The notes beneath the pieces were generated by a model that worked only from the letters and a program-made list of their open reading frames with translations, did no database searches and had not been told where the DNA came from. From positions 62,001-126,000 of the forward strand of contig JAKITD010000001.1 of the NCBI GenBank assembly GCA_021648265.1: a stretch of DNA of 64,000 nucleotides. Direction: 5' to 3'. Positions 18,071 through 25,700 of this stretch are shown here, piece after piece (the first letter of the stretch is position 1; each line of letters starts with the position of its first letter). A program made the translations under genes and the position numbers. This DNA comes from Flavobacteriaceae bacterium (GTDB taxonomy: Bacteria; Bacteroidota; Bacteroidia; Flavobacteriales; Flavobacteriaceae).

Positions 18071-19090
18071 TTATAAATTTCTAACTTTCTTCTCCCATTT
18101 CCAAGAGGACAATAAGGAATCTTCCATCGATTTTTCAGATTTCCAACCCAATTCTTCATTTGCCTTTTTAGTATCTGCATATACCGAAATTACATCGCCT
18201 GCTCGTCTTTCTACAATCTTATAATTCAGTTTTTGATGGGTTACTTTTTCAAAAGCATTGACCACTTCTAATACAGAACTTCCTGTTCCTGTTCCGATAT
18301 TAAAGAATTCAAAATTAGTTACTCCTTTATTATCTAACAGACGCTGAAGTGCTACCACGTGTGCTTTTGCTAAATCTACCACGTGAATATAATCACGAAC
18401 ACAAGAGCCATCTGGTGTTGGATAATCATCTCCAAAAACTGAAAGTTGCTCTCTTAATCCCGCAGCAGTTTGTGTAATAAATGGTACTAAATTTTGTGGA
18501 ACTCCTAAAGGTAGTTCTCCAATTTCAGTGGATTCGTGGGCTCCAATGGGGTTAAAATACCGCAATGCAATCGACTTCAGGTTACTTACCGAACAAGTGT
18601 CAAAAATAATTTCTTCACTAATCTGTTTGGTGTTTCCGTAGGGAGAAGTTGCTTTTTTTATAGGAGCAGATTCATTAATTGGCAATGAATCTGGCTCACC
18701 ATAAACCGTACAAGAAGAACTAAAAATAAAATTAGTAATCTCATTTTTATTGCATTCCTGAAGTAAATAAATTAATGTATTTAAGTTGTTTTCATAGTAT
18801 AATAATGGATTATTAACACTCTCTCCTACCGCTTTACTTGCTGCAAAATGGATGATTCCTTCGATATCTTGATACTTCTGAAAGAAAGTTGAAACCTCAG
18901 TTTTATTCCGAAGATCTAATTTTTCAAACAGTGGTTTTTGTTTTGAAATGTTTGTAATTCCGTCAATTACTTCCATAGAAGAATTTGATAAATTATCGAT
19001 AATCACTACTTCAAAACCTGCATTTTGTAATTCAACTACCGTGTGAGAACCTATATAACCCAAGCCGCCAGTGACCAAAATCTTACTCAT
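18071..19090 (-). CDS. galE: UDP-glucose 4-epimerase
   Basis: NAD-dependent extended SDR that interconverts UDP-glucose and UDP-galactose for surface polysaccharides. The Rossmann motif GGLGYIGSHTV is at residues 8-18. The catalytic Ser/Tyr/Lys are in SSSCTVYG and SPYGNTKQ. The family motifs LRYFNPIGAH and CVRDYIHVVDLAKAHV are clear. At 339 residues it has full length. It is two bases downstream of the aminotransferase gene on the same strand, so they form an operon. Confidence 0.93.
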   Translation of the reverse strand: MSKILVTGGLGYIGSHTVVELQNAGFEVVIIDNLSNSSMEVIDGITNISKQKPLFEKLDLRNKTEVSTFFQKYQDIEGIIHFAASKAVGESVNNPLLYYENNLNTLIYLLQECNKNEITNFIFSSSCTVYGEPDSLPINESAPIKKATSPYGNTKQISEEIIFDTCSVSNLKSIALRYFNPIGAHESTEIGELPLGVPQNLVPFITQTAAGLREQLSVFGDDYPTPDGSCVRDYIHVVDLAKAHVVALQRLLDNKGVTNFEFFNIGTGTGSSVLEVVNAFEKVTHQKLNYKIVERRAGDVISVYADTKKANEELGWKSEKSMEDSLLSSWKWEKKVRNL

Positions 19091-19092
19091 TC

Positions 19093-20250
19093 CTATTTGT
19101 TTACAAAATTAATTACCATTGAAGTGATGTACTCAATTTGTTCATCATCCAACTCGGTATGCATCGGTAATGATATCACTTCTTTTATTAATTGATTGGT
19201 TACAGTAAAATTTTCTTCCTTATATCTAACGTCCAAATAAGCTTTCTGAAGGTGTAACGGAATTGGATAATAAACTCCACAAGGAATTCCGTTTTCGTTT
19301 AAATGTTTTGCCAAAGCATCTCTATCTGAATTTACAATTTTCAAAGTATATTGATGATATACGTGACAATCGCAATTTTCTTTATTTGTATCTGAAGCAT
19401 CGCAAAAACAAGTAGGTGTGATGATATTTTCTCGATCTTTAAAAGCCTTGGTATATTTTGCTGCTGCAGTTCTTCTAGCTTTATTATAACTATCTAAATT
19501 AGGAAGTTTTGCTCTTAAAACTGCCGCTTGAATAGAATCTAATCTTGAATTAACGCCCACTACATCGTGGTGATAACGCTCATACATTCCGTGATTTACA
19601 ATCCCTCTAATCATATGTGCTAGTTCATCATCATTGGTAAAAATTGCTCCACCATCTCCATAACATCCTAAGTTTTTAGAAGGAAAAAATGAAGTAGAAG
19701 CTACGTGACCAATCGTACCTGTTTTCTTTTTTGAACCATCTTTTGAGGTATAGTAACCGCCAATTCCTTGAGCGTTGTCTTCAATTACATATAAATTATG
19801 CTCATTTGCTAAGTCCATAATTTCATCCATATTGGCAGCTAATCCAAATAAATGAACAGGAACTATCGCTTTCGTATTTGGTGTGATTGCATTTTTTATA
19901 GCTTCCACATCAATATTAAAAGTCACTGGATCTACATCTACCAAAACTGGCGTTAATCCTAAAAGTGCAATTACCTCTACCGTTGCAGCGAAAGTGAAAT
20001 CGGCTGTGATTACTTCGTCTCCTGGTTTTAATCCAAGACCCATCATCGCAATTTGCAAAGCATCGGTCCCGTTGGCACAAGGGATCACATTTTTCACATT
20101 TAAATACTCTTCTAATTCTTTCTGAAAAGCATGAACCTCAGGACCATTAACAAAAGCGGTGTTTTCGATTACATTTAAGATAGACGAATCTACCCTTTCT
20201 TTTATTGCTGCGTACTGACCTTTAAGGTCAACCATTTGAATTTTTTTCAT
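19093..20250 (-). CDS. DegT/DnrJ/EryC1/StrS aminotransferase
   Basis: PLP enzyme that aminates a keto-sugar nucleotide, usually for O-antigen or capsule sugars. Seen: CANGTDALQIAMMGLG, the Asp that contacts PLP in YVIEDNAQGIGG, the Lys that forms the Schiff base in FFPSKNLGCYGDGGAI, and RLDSIQAAVLRAKL. I chose ATG 20250 (MKKIQMVDLKGQY), where family similarity begins. The TTG-type extension to 20295 would run through a hairpin. Residues about 279-294 carry a Cys-rich insert (CFCDASDTNKENCDCH) that could bind a metal. It is paired with galE, which supports a nucleotide-sugar role. Confidence 0.9.
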   Translation of the reverse strand: MKKIQMVDLKGQYAAIKERVDSSILNVIENTAFVNGPEVHAFQKELEEYLNVKNVIPCANGTDALQIAMMGLGLKPGDEVITADFTFAATVEVIALLGLTPVLVDVDPVTFNIDVEAIKNAITPNTKAIVPVHLFGLAANMDEIMDLANEHNLYVIEDNAQGIGGYYTSKDGSKKKTGTIGHVASTSFFPSKNLGCYGDGGAIFTNDDELAHMIRGIVNHGMYERYHHDVVGVNSRLDSIQAAVLRAKLPNLDSYNKARRTAAAKYTKAFKDRENIITPTCFCDASDTNKENCDCHVYHQYTLKIVNSDRDALAKHLNENGIPCGVYYPIPLHLQKAYLDVRYKEENFTVTNQLIKEVISLPMHTELDDEQIEYITSMVINFVNK

Positions 20251-20258
20251 AACCTTTA

Positions 20259-20272
20259 CCTGTGAATACAGG
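20259..20272 (-). repeat. Hairpin just upstream of the aminotransferase gene
   Basis: On the minus strand CCTGT-ATTC-ACAGG, a 5-bp stem ending eight bases before the chosen ATG. Context (GGTTCCTG, TTC, CAGGTAAAGG) aligns with the hairpins before thyA and fabD. Confidence 0.6.
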
Positions 20273-20360
20273 AACCTCATTAATAAGTTAGACAATTATC
20301 TCTTAAATAGAGAAAAACTTAATTTACAAATTTTATAAGTATCGTAAATTTTGAATTTTA

Positions 20361-20386
20361 CAAAATTACAAAAATGAAATGGCAAA
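20361..20386 (-). promoter_or_regulatory. Weak promoter candidate for the aminotransferase-galE operon
   Basis: On the minus strand TTTG (20383-20386), 14 bases, then TAATTTTG (20361-20368). The -7 match is exact, but the spacing is shorter than the usual 17-23 bases. Confidence 0.35.
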
Positions 20387-20409
20387 CCATGTAATTCAGT
20401 AAAGAAACG

Positions 20410-20417
20410 TATTTTTG
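20410..20417 (+). promoter_or_regulatory. Candidate -7 element of waaA (TATTTTTG)
   Basis: Exact TAnnTTTG match 17 bases before the waaA start, predicting a very short leader. No TTG lies at the right distance upstream. Confidence 0.45.
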
Positions 20418-20434
20418 TGATTCAGTTTTAGCAG

Positions 20435-21673
20435 ATGCACTTTTTATACAATTTTTTCATATCTATAAGTTCCCTATTTATCTGGTTGAGTCAGTTTTTT
20501 AATCCTAAAATGAAGTTGTTTGTAAAAGGTAGAAAGTCTGTTTTTAAAACATTAAAATCTCAAATAAAACCCGAAGATAAAACCATTTGGTTTCATTGTG
20601 CTTCCTTAGGGGAATACGAACAAGGAGTCCCAATTATGGAGGCCACCAAGAAAGTGTATCCAAATCATAAATTAGTGGTTTCCTTTTTTTCACCTTCTGG
20701 ATTTGAGGTTAAAAAAGATAATTCTGTTGGAGACATCACCGTTTATTTACCTTTAGACACTCCAAAAAATGCCAATAAATTCATAAAACTTGTTCATCCT
20801 TCGTTGGCTATTTTTGTGAAATATGAATTTTGGCCCAACTACCTTTTTCAATTGAAGAAAAGCAACATTCCTACATTTTTAGTTTCAGGATTATTTCGAG
20901 AAAATCAGATTTTCTTTAAGTCCTACGGAAGTTTTATGCGAAGTGCTTTAAGAACTATCCATCACTTTTTTGTACAAGATGAAGCTTCAAAAACATTATT
21001 AGAATCTATTAATATTGAAAACGTTTCGATAAGTGGCGATACTCGTTTTGATAGAGTTTACAATCAATTAAAACAAGATAATACCTTAGATTTTATAGCG
21101 GATTTTAAACAAGATAAAATTTGTGTTGTTTTAGGAAGTACCTGGCCAGAGGATGACAGTATTCTTTTGGAATACATTAATACATCTTCCGATAAAGTGA
21201 AATTTATTATTGCTCCTCATGAAGTAAAACCTGCTAGAATTGAGGATTTAAAAATGAATATTGAAAAGAACACGGTTCTATTTTCAGAAAAGAAAGGAAA
21301 GAACTTAGCCGATTATAAAGTGTTTATTATTGATACCGTTGGCATCTTAACCAAGATTTACAGTTATGCCGATGTTGCTTATGTGGGTGGTGCTATGGGG
21401 AAAACAGGATTGCATAATATTTTAGAGCCTGCTACTTTTGGGGTTCCGATTGTGATTGGTCAACATTTTGAAAATTTCCCCGAAGCAAAAAAATTGCAAG
21501 AATTAAAAGGATTGTTTTCGGTAAAAATGGCTTTGGGTTGTTCGGCTATTTTATTTAAGTTGGTAAATGATGATGATTTCAGAAAAAAATCTGGGCTTAT
21601 TGCCGAAAAATATATACAAGACAATTTAGGTGCTACTGAAAAAGTGATGGATTATACTGAAGATAATCTTTAA
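20435..21673 (+). CDS. waaA: Kdo transferase (lipid A core)
   Basis: Inner-membrane glycosyltransferase that adds 3-deoxy-D-manno-octulosonic acid to lipid A. A single N-terminal hydrophobic anchor (FLYNFFISISSLFIWLSQFF) precedes the domain with the diagnostic FHCASLGEYEQG and the acceptor-side motifs FWPNYLFQLKK and SGLFRENQIFF. The C-terminal GT-B half has VLGSTWPEDD, IIAPHEVKPARI, AYVGGAMGKTGLHNILEPATFG and NFPEAKKL. At 412 residues it is of family length. It is divergent from the aminotransferase operon. Confidence 0.93.
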   Translation: MHFLYNFFISISSLFIWLSQFFNPKMKLFVKGRKSVFKTLKSQIKPEDKTIWFHCASLGEYEQGVPIMEATKKVYPNHKLVVSFFSPSGFEVKKDNSVGDITVYLPLDTPKNANKFIKLVHPSLAIFVKYEFWPNYLFQLKKSNIPTFLVSGLFRENQIFFKSYGSFMRSALRTIHHFFVQDEASKTLLESINIENVSISGDTRFDRVYNQLKQDNTLDFIADFKQDKICVVLGSTWPEDDSILLEYINTSSDKVKFIIAPHEVKPARIEDLKMNIEKNTVLFSEKKGKNLADYKVFIIDTVGILTKIYSYADVAYVGGAMGKTGLHNILEPATFGVPIVIGQHFENFPEAKKLQELKGLFSVKMALGCSAILFKLVNDDDFRKKSGLIAEKYIQDNLGATEKVMDYTEDNL

Positions 21674-21691
21674 CAATTAAATTCCCTTTTA

Positions 21692-21731
21692 ACCACAAAG
21701 AACGCTAAGTTTTACGCAAAGGTCGCAGAGA
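21692..21731. repeat. Possible dispersed intergenic repeat
   Basis: The gap between convergent waaA and the repressor gene contains ACCACAAAGAACGC...ACGCAAAGGTCGCAGAG, with the short word GCAAAG/ACAAAG recurring. It resembles the repetitive spacer tracts often seen in this phylum, but there is no second copy in the window. No hairpin terminator is visible here. Confidence 0.25.
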
Positions 21732-21772
21732 GATTATGATTAGTTTGCCACATTATTCTTCTAAAAACCTAC

Positions 21773-22537
21773 TTACTGAATCCGTTTTATTTGTCCTTTT
21801 AAATCTTCCATAGATTTTTGTAACTGCTTTAATAAATTGCTCTCAGAATGTTCTTCAATACCAAATGTAAGCTTACTATTTACTTGCCATAATTCTTGAA
21901 TATCATTCACTTTTACTTCAATTGGCAAGTACTCTTCATTTAAAGAAATCAATTTAATTTTTGAAGGGTCGTTTATTTTATGAAGCTTTTTTACCAACAC
22001 CGAATCGTGTAAAACCACAATGTAAATTTTATTATCAGAAGCTTCCGAAACATTTGAAACTGCTCTTCCTAACACCCAATCATTCGGGCGAATATTTGGC
22101 AACATACTATCGCCTTCTACCTGAAAACCACGATAGGTCGCATTGCGATATTGTGGTAAGGGTAAATTAAAAACTGGCAATGTTTGATACCAATCTACAT
22201 CTTGAATGTTATGTGGATAACCTGCGGCGGCTTTTTGATTCACTAAGACGATGGCATCGGTATTGTCTTCGTTTAAGGTAATAACTTTCGGACTTACATC
22301 AGTGCCATTTACGGCAACATATTGTTCAAAGCTCTCGCCAAACAACCATAATGGGTTTATATTAAATTGCTTTAAAAGTTGCATTACGGCTTTACCAGGA
22401 ATTTTTGTTTTTCCTCGTTCTATATCTACAGTACTGGTGCCAATTTCCAATAGTTCAGCAAAAGATTGCTGTGTGTATCGCTGCTCTTCTCTTACTTTTT
22501 TAAATCGTTTTGCTTCGGTAGATAAATTTTTGTCCAT
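21773..22537 (-). CDS. XRE-type repressor with LexA/S24-like C-terminal domain
   Basis: Transcription regulator of 254 residues. The N-terminal helix-turn-helix of XRE type (about residues 6-60: RFKKVREEQRYTQQSFAEL, IGTSTVDIERGKTKIPG) is followed by a peptidase S24-like domain with the nucleophile Ser in VEGDSMLPNIRPNDWV and the general-base Lys in VLVKKLHKI, so self-cleavage or a derived dimerisation role is possible. The C-terminus is coiled (LLKQLQKSMEDLKGQIKRIQ). I place the start at ATG 22537: the only upstream candidate, a TTG at 22570, is part of the promoter itself. Confidence 0.88.
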   Translation of the reverse strand: MDKNLSTEAKRFKKVREEQRYTQQSFAELLEIGTSTVDIERGKTKIPGKAVMQLLKQFNINPLWLFGESFEQYVAVNGTDVSPKVITLNEDNTDAIVLVNQKAAAGYPHNIQDVDWYQTLPVFNLPLPQYRNATYRGFQVEGDSMLPNIRPNDWVLGRAVSNVSEASDNKIYIVVLHDSVLVKKLHKINDPSKIKLISLNEEYLPIEVKVNDIQELWQVNSKLTFGIEEHSESNLLKQLQKSMEDLKGQIKRIQ

Positions 22538-22540
22538 TTC

Positions 22541-22570
22541 CAAATATACAAAATTGTGGAATATCTCCAA
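22541..22570 (-). promoter_or_regulatory. Promoter of the S24 repressor gene, probably leaderless
   Basis: On the minus strand TTG (22570-22568), 19 bases, TATATTTG (22548-22541): a full match to the Bacteroidota promoter. The -7 box ends three bases before the ATG, so transcription should begin at or next to the start codon. TTCCA (22538-22542) and TGGAA (22557-22561) form an inverted repeat over the -7 box and may be an autoregulatory operator. Confidence 0.7.
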
Positions 22571-22594
22571 GTTTTATTTGATTTTTTCCAAACA

Positions 22595-22629
22595 AAAAAG
22601 CCTTTCAATTTTTAATTGAAAGGCTTTTT
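22595..22629 (-). terminator. Terminator of the adhesin-porP-ompA operon
   Basis: Perfect 15-bp stem (22595-22609 with 22615-22629, core GCCTTTCAAT), with a T run on the minus strand. It lies about 100 bases after the OmpA-family gene. Confidence 0.88.
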
Positions 22630-22658
22630 ATTGTGTATATTCGGGATTCAGATTTATT

Positions 22659-22698
22659 CCTTGCATTTCGACCCCGCTCAATATAAACTCTGGCAAGG
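22659..22698. repeat. Inverted repeat with CCTTGC/GCAAGG arms
   Basis: CCTTGC (22659-22664) and GCAAGG (22693-22698) flank TTTCGACCCCGCTCAATA. It lies between the OmpA gene and its terminator. The motif has the look of a dispersed intergenic repeat, with no other full copy in the window. Confidence 0.35.
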
Positions 22699-22730
22699 AT
22701 CTTTTTATTCAATCTAAAGCCTCATTCTAT

Positions 22731-24674
22731 TTACTTCTCTATAATAATAAACTCAGACCTTCTATTAAGTTGGTGCATTTCTTCGCTACATTCTATACCG
22801 TCTGCACAGGCGTTTATTAATTGGTTTTCGCCATAGCCTCTTCCTGTTAGTCTTGATGCCGAAACACTGCCTTTTTCTATTATATAAGCTAAGGTAGATA
22901 CGTTTCTTCGTTGTGATAATTTTATATTATATGCGTGAGTGTTTCTACTATCGGTATGAGAACGTACATCTATCTTATAGGTTGGATATTGTTTCATAAA
23001 AGCAATTACTTTCTGAAGTTCTATCTCTGCATCGGCTCTAATAAAGGATTTATCTAAATCGAAATAAATAGGGTTTAAATCGAGTAGCTTATTTAAATCT
23101 GCACCAACAGCTATTTCTGGTTGTGGATCTAAACCTAAAGCAAGTTGTAAATTGGCAGAAAACTCATCGCTAGTTATAAACGACTTCTCATCTGGATCAT
23201 AAGTTTCCTTTGTGGCTCTTACAGAATATCGTGTTGTACAAGAAACCTGACCTAAATTAAACTTACCGTCAACAGCAGATATCGTTTCTCTTAAAATATT
23301 ATTATTTTCGTCATAAAGTACAACTCTTGCATCAGAAATTACCTCGTTAGTATCTTTATCTCGTACTGTTCCACGAAGGGTTTGTATACAATTTTTAATA
23401 GGCGCCTCTATTTGTCTAAAAGTATAAATATCATCGCTTCCCTTTCCTCCTTCACGGTTAGAGGCAAAATAACCAATGCCAGAAGTAGAATTTATAATGA
23501 ATGTAAAATCATCCATAGAACTATTTACTGGCTCTCCTATATTATATCCTTCGCCGTAAGTTCCGCCTTCTTGTCTTTCAACAACGAAAACGTCTAATCC
23601 ACCAAGTCCTTGATGTCCGTCTGAAGAAAAATACATATCGCCATTCTTTGCAATAAAAGGAAAGGTTTCTCTACCTGCTGTATTAATAACATCTCCTAAT
23701 GAAACAGGTGTACCAAAACTATCTCCCATAATTTCTATTTGATATAAATCTGAAAGTCCTTCGCCTCCAGGCATATCTGAAGCAAAATACAATGTTCCCT
23801 CATCTGGGCTTAATGCAGGGTGAGCTACAGAATATTCGTTGCTATTAAATGGTAACTCCTTAGCAACTTCCCATTGACCATCTACTTTTACAGAACGGTA
23901 CATCTTTAATAAATTTGTACCGTTACTATCTTCTTGATAATTTCTTTTTGTATAGTTATTTCTTGTAAAATAAACCGTATTACCATCTTTAGTAAAAGCG
24001 GCTGTGGATTCGTGATACCTACTATTAAGTGCCTTAGACAACCTATCGCTTTTGCCACCAGATTCGTTTGCAGCACCTGTAACATAAAGATCTAAAAAGG
24101 GCTGGTCATTCCACTCGTGTATTCTTTTTGTAATTCCTCTATTTGACCTATTTGAAGCATAAACAAGATTCCCTTGGTAAAAACTAGGTGCAAAATCTGA
24201 AAGCTCAGAATTAATACCAACATCCGAAAGTTCAAACCTTCCTGATTGCATCTCTATAAGATCTAAATAATTTTTTTCGCTTTGAAAAAATACAGCTCTA
24301 TCGTCACTAGAGTTTACACTATATAAATCTTCCATAACCCTATCAGCAGCAGCATACTGCCCTAAACTTTTTAGCGATTGCGCATATCTAAAAAGGTATT
24401 CCGAATCTATTTCATCTCCATAAGAATCGTATAAAAGACCATACCACTTTGAAGCACTTGGAAGATCTGCATTGAAATAATATGAATCTCCTAATTTTTC
24501 ATAAATATCCTGAGAGTGATAACCCTTGTCCACAACTTTTAAAAGAATTTCTCTCGTGTCAACATAAGCAAATTTATCAAAATCTTTTGTGGCTTTTTCT
24601 ATTTTATTTTCTTGAGAAATAATAGTAGAAGTGGTTGAAATTACAGCTATTAGTAATATTAAAATATTTTTCAT
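22731..24674 (-). CDS. OmpA-family protein with propeller repeats (T9SS adhesin partner)
   Basis: Outer-membrane-associated protein of 647 residues. Signal peptide (MKNILILLIAVISTTSTIISQ), a TPR-like helical region (about 25-150), a PD40/WD40-type beta propeller (about 160-420: ALSPDEGTLYFASDMPGG, ITKNGDMYFSSDGHQGLGG-type repeats), a carboxypeptidase regulatory-like domain (about 430-510) and a C-terminal OmpA peptidoglycan-binding domain (about 535-647: FDLDKSFIRADAEIELQKV, DVRSHTDSRNTHAYNIKLSQ, GRGYGENQLIN). This is the usual third gene of adhesin-PorP-OmpA triads linked to T9SS and gliding. Confidence 0.9.
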   Translation of the reverse strand: MKNILILLIAVISTTSTIISQENKIEKATKDFDKFAYVDTREILLKVVDKGYHSQDIYEKLGDSYYFNADLPSASKWYGLLYDSYGDEIDSEYLFRYAQSLKSLGQYAAADRVMEDLYSVNSSDDRAVFFQSEKNYLDLIEMQSGRFELSDVGINSELSDFAPSFYQGNLVYASNRSNRGITKRIHEWNDQPFLDLYVTGAANESGGKSDRLSKALNSRYHESTAAFTKDGNTVYFTRNNYTKRNYQEDSNGTNLLKMYRSVKVDGQWEVAKELPFNSNEYSVAHPALSPDEGTLYFASDMPGGEGLSDLYQIEIMGDSFGTPVSLGDVINTAGRETFPFIAKNGDMYFSSDGHQGLGGLDVFVVERQEGGTYGEGYNIGEPVNSSMDDFTFIINSTSGIGYFASNREGGKGSDDIYTFRQIEAPIKNCIQTLRGTVRDKDTNEVISDARVVLYDENNNILRETISAVDGKFNLGQVSCTTRYSVRATKETYDPDEKSFITSDEFSANLQLALGLDPQPEIAVGADLNKLLDLNPIYFDLDKSFIRADAEIELQKVIAFMKQYPTYKIDVRSHTDSRNTHAYNIKLSQRRNVSTLAYIIEKGSVSASRLTGRGYGENQLINACADGIECSEEMHQLNRRSEFIIIEK

Positions 24675-24697
24675 TTTAGTACTTATTTTATTGAAAA

Positions 24698-25642
24698 TTA
24701 AAAGAATCTTGGGCTTAACAATCTATCTTGCCTATTAAAGAGTTCAAAACGTAGCATAAACTCATAAGAACCTCCGTTGTATCGTCTAATATCCGTTGTT
24801 TCAGAATCATAGGCAAAACCAAGCATAAGTTGGTCTGTTATTTGAAAACCAACCATACCACTAACAGCAGCACTCCATCTATAAGCAGCACCAAGTGTAA
24901 TACGATCATATATTAAAAAGTTAGCAGATAAATCTACTTGCAAGGGTGCCCCAGAAGTCATTTTTGTAAGTAAAGCTGGTTTAAAAAGAATATTCTCTGA
25001 CAAATCAAATGTATATCCTGTAATAAAATAATAGTGAGCATTTTCCTTAGCAGTTGCACTTGAATTATTCGAATTATTTGATTCATCAAAATACTCAGTT
25101 TCTAAAAAATTTGGAACACTAAATCCAAAATAAAATTTATCTGTATAATAATATACACCTGCACCAATTCGAGGGGAAAACCTATTATCAATAAAAATTT
25201 CGGCAACAGGATCTCCTGTATTAAAACCACCAGAATTAGCCCGATTACTATCTATATCTAACAGTTGTCCTCCTGCTTTTATACCAAATGCCAATTGTCC
25301 TTTTTCCGAAACATCAATTGTGTAACTAAAATCTATATCAAAATAAGACTCTTTTGATATAAATATTTCATCATTAGTTACATTAACTCCTATACCTACT
25401 CTTTTTCCTAAAGGAGCATGTGCTGAACCACTAAAGGTTCTTGGAGCACCATCTAACCCTGTCCATTGGGTTCGGTATAATAACAACATACTTAAAACAT
25501 CTCTTGACCCAGCATACGCTGGGTTAATACTTGACGTATTATACATATACTGAGTATATTGAGCTTCTTGTTGAGCAAATGACGTATTAGTATAAAAACC
25601 TAATGTTAAAAAAACTAAAACGGTTGCGTAAATATTTCTCAT
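24698..25642 (-). CDS. PorP/SprF-family type IX secretion protein
   Basis: Outer-membrane protein of 314 residues with a signal peptide (MRNIYATVLVFLTLGFYTNTSFAQ). The family signature (EAQYTQYMYNTSSINPAYAG) opens the mature part, followed by alternating strands of a predicted barrel (GKRVGIGVNVTNDEIF, PRIGAGVYYYTDKFYFGFS, MLGFAYDSETTDIRRYN). SprF in Flavobacterium johnsoniae is needed for secretion and anchoring of the neighbouring adhesin SprB. By the same logic this gene serves the giant adhesin immediately upstream. Confidence 0.93.
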   Translation of the reverse strand: MRNIYATVLVFLTLGFYTNTSFAQQEAQYTQYMYNTSSINPAYAGSRDVLSMLLLYRTQWTGLDGAPRTFSGSAHAPLGKRVGIGVNVTNDEIFISKESYFDIDFSYTIDVSEKGQLAFGIKAGGQLLDIDSNRANSGGFNTGDPVAEIFIDNRFSPRIGAGVYYYTDKFYFGFSVPNFLETEYFDESNNSNNSSATAKENAHYYFITGYTFDLSENILFKPALLTKMTSGAPLQVDLSANFLIYDRITLGAAYRWSAAVSGMVGFQITDQLMLGFAYDSETTDIRRYNGGSYEFMLRFELFNRQDRLLSPRFF

Positions 25643-25657
25643 AATTTAAATTATTAT

Positions 25658-25685
25658 ACCTATCGAAGTGTTTACTTCGATAGGT
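25658..25685. repeat. Hairpin between adhesin and porP genes
   Basis: 12-bp perfect stem ACCTATCGAAGT with loop GTTT (25658-25669 with 25674-25685). The T tract follows on the plus strand, so for the minus-strand operon it is not a classic terminator. A role in mRNA stability or processing is possible. Confidence 0.6.
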
Positions 25686-25700
25686 GTTTTTTATTAAGTT

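Noticed and set aside
20250-20295. Longer N-terminus for the aminotransferase
   Set aside because: It would add 15 residues without family similarity and translate through the hairpin at 20259-20272.
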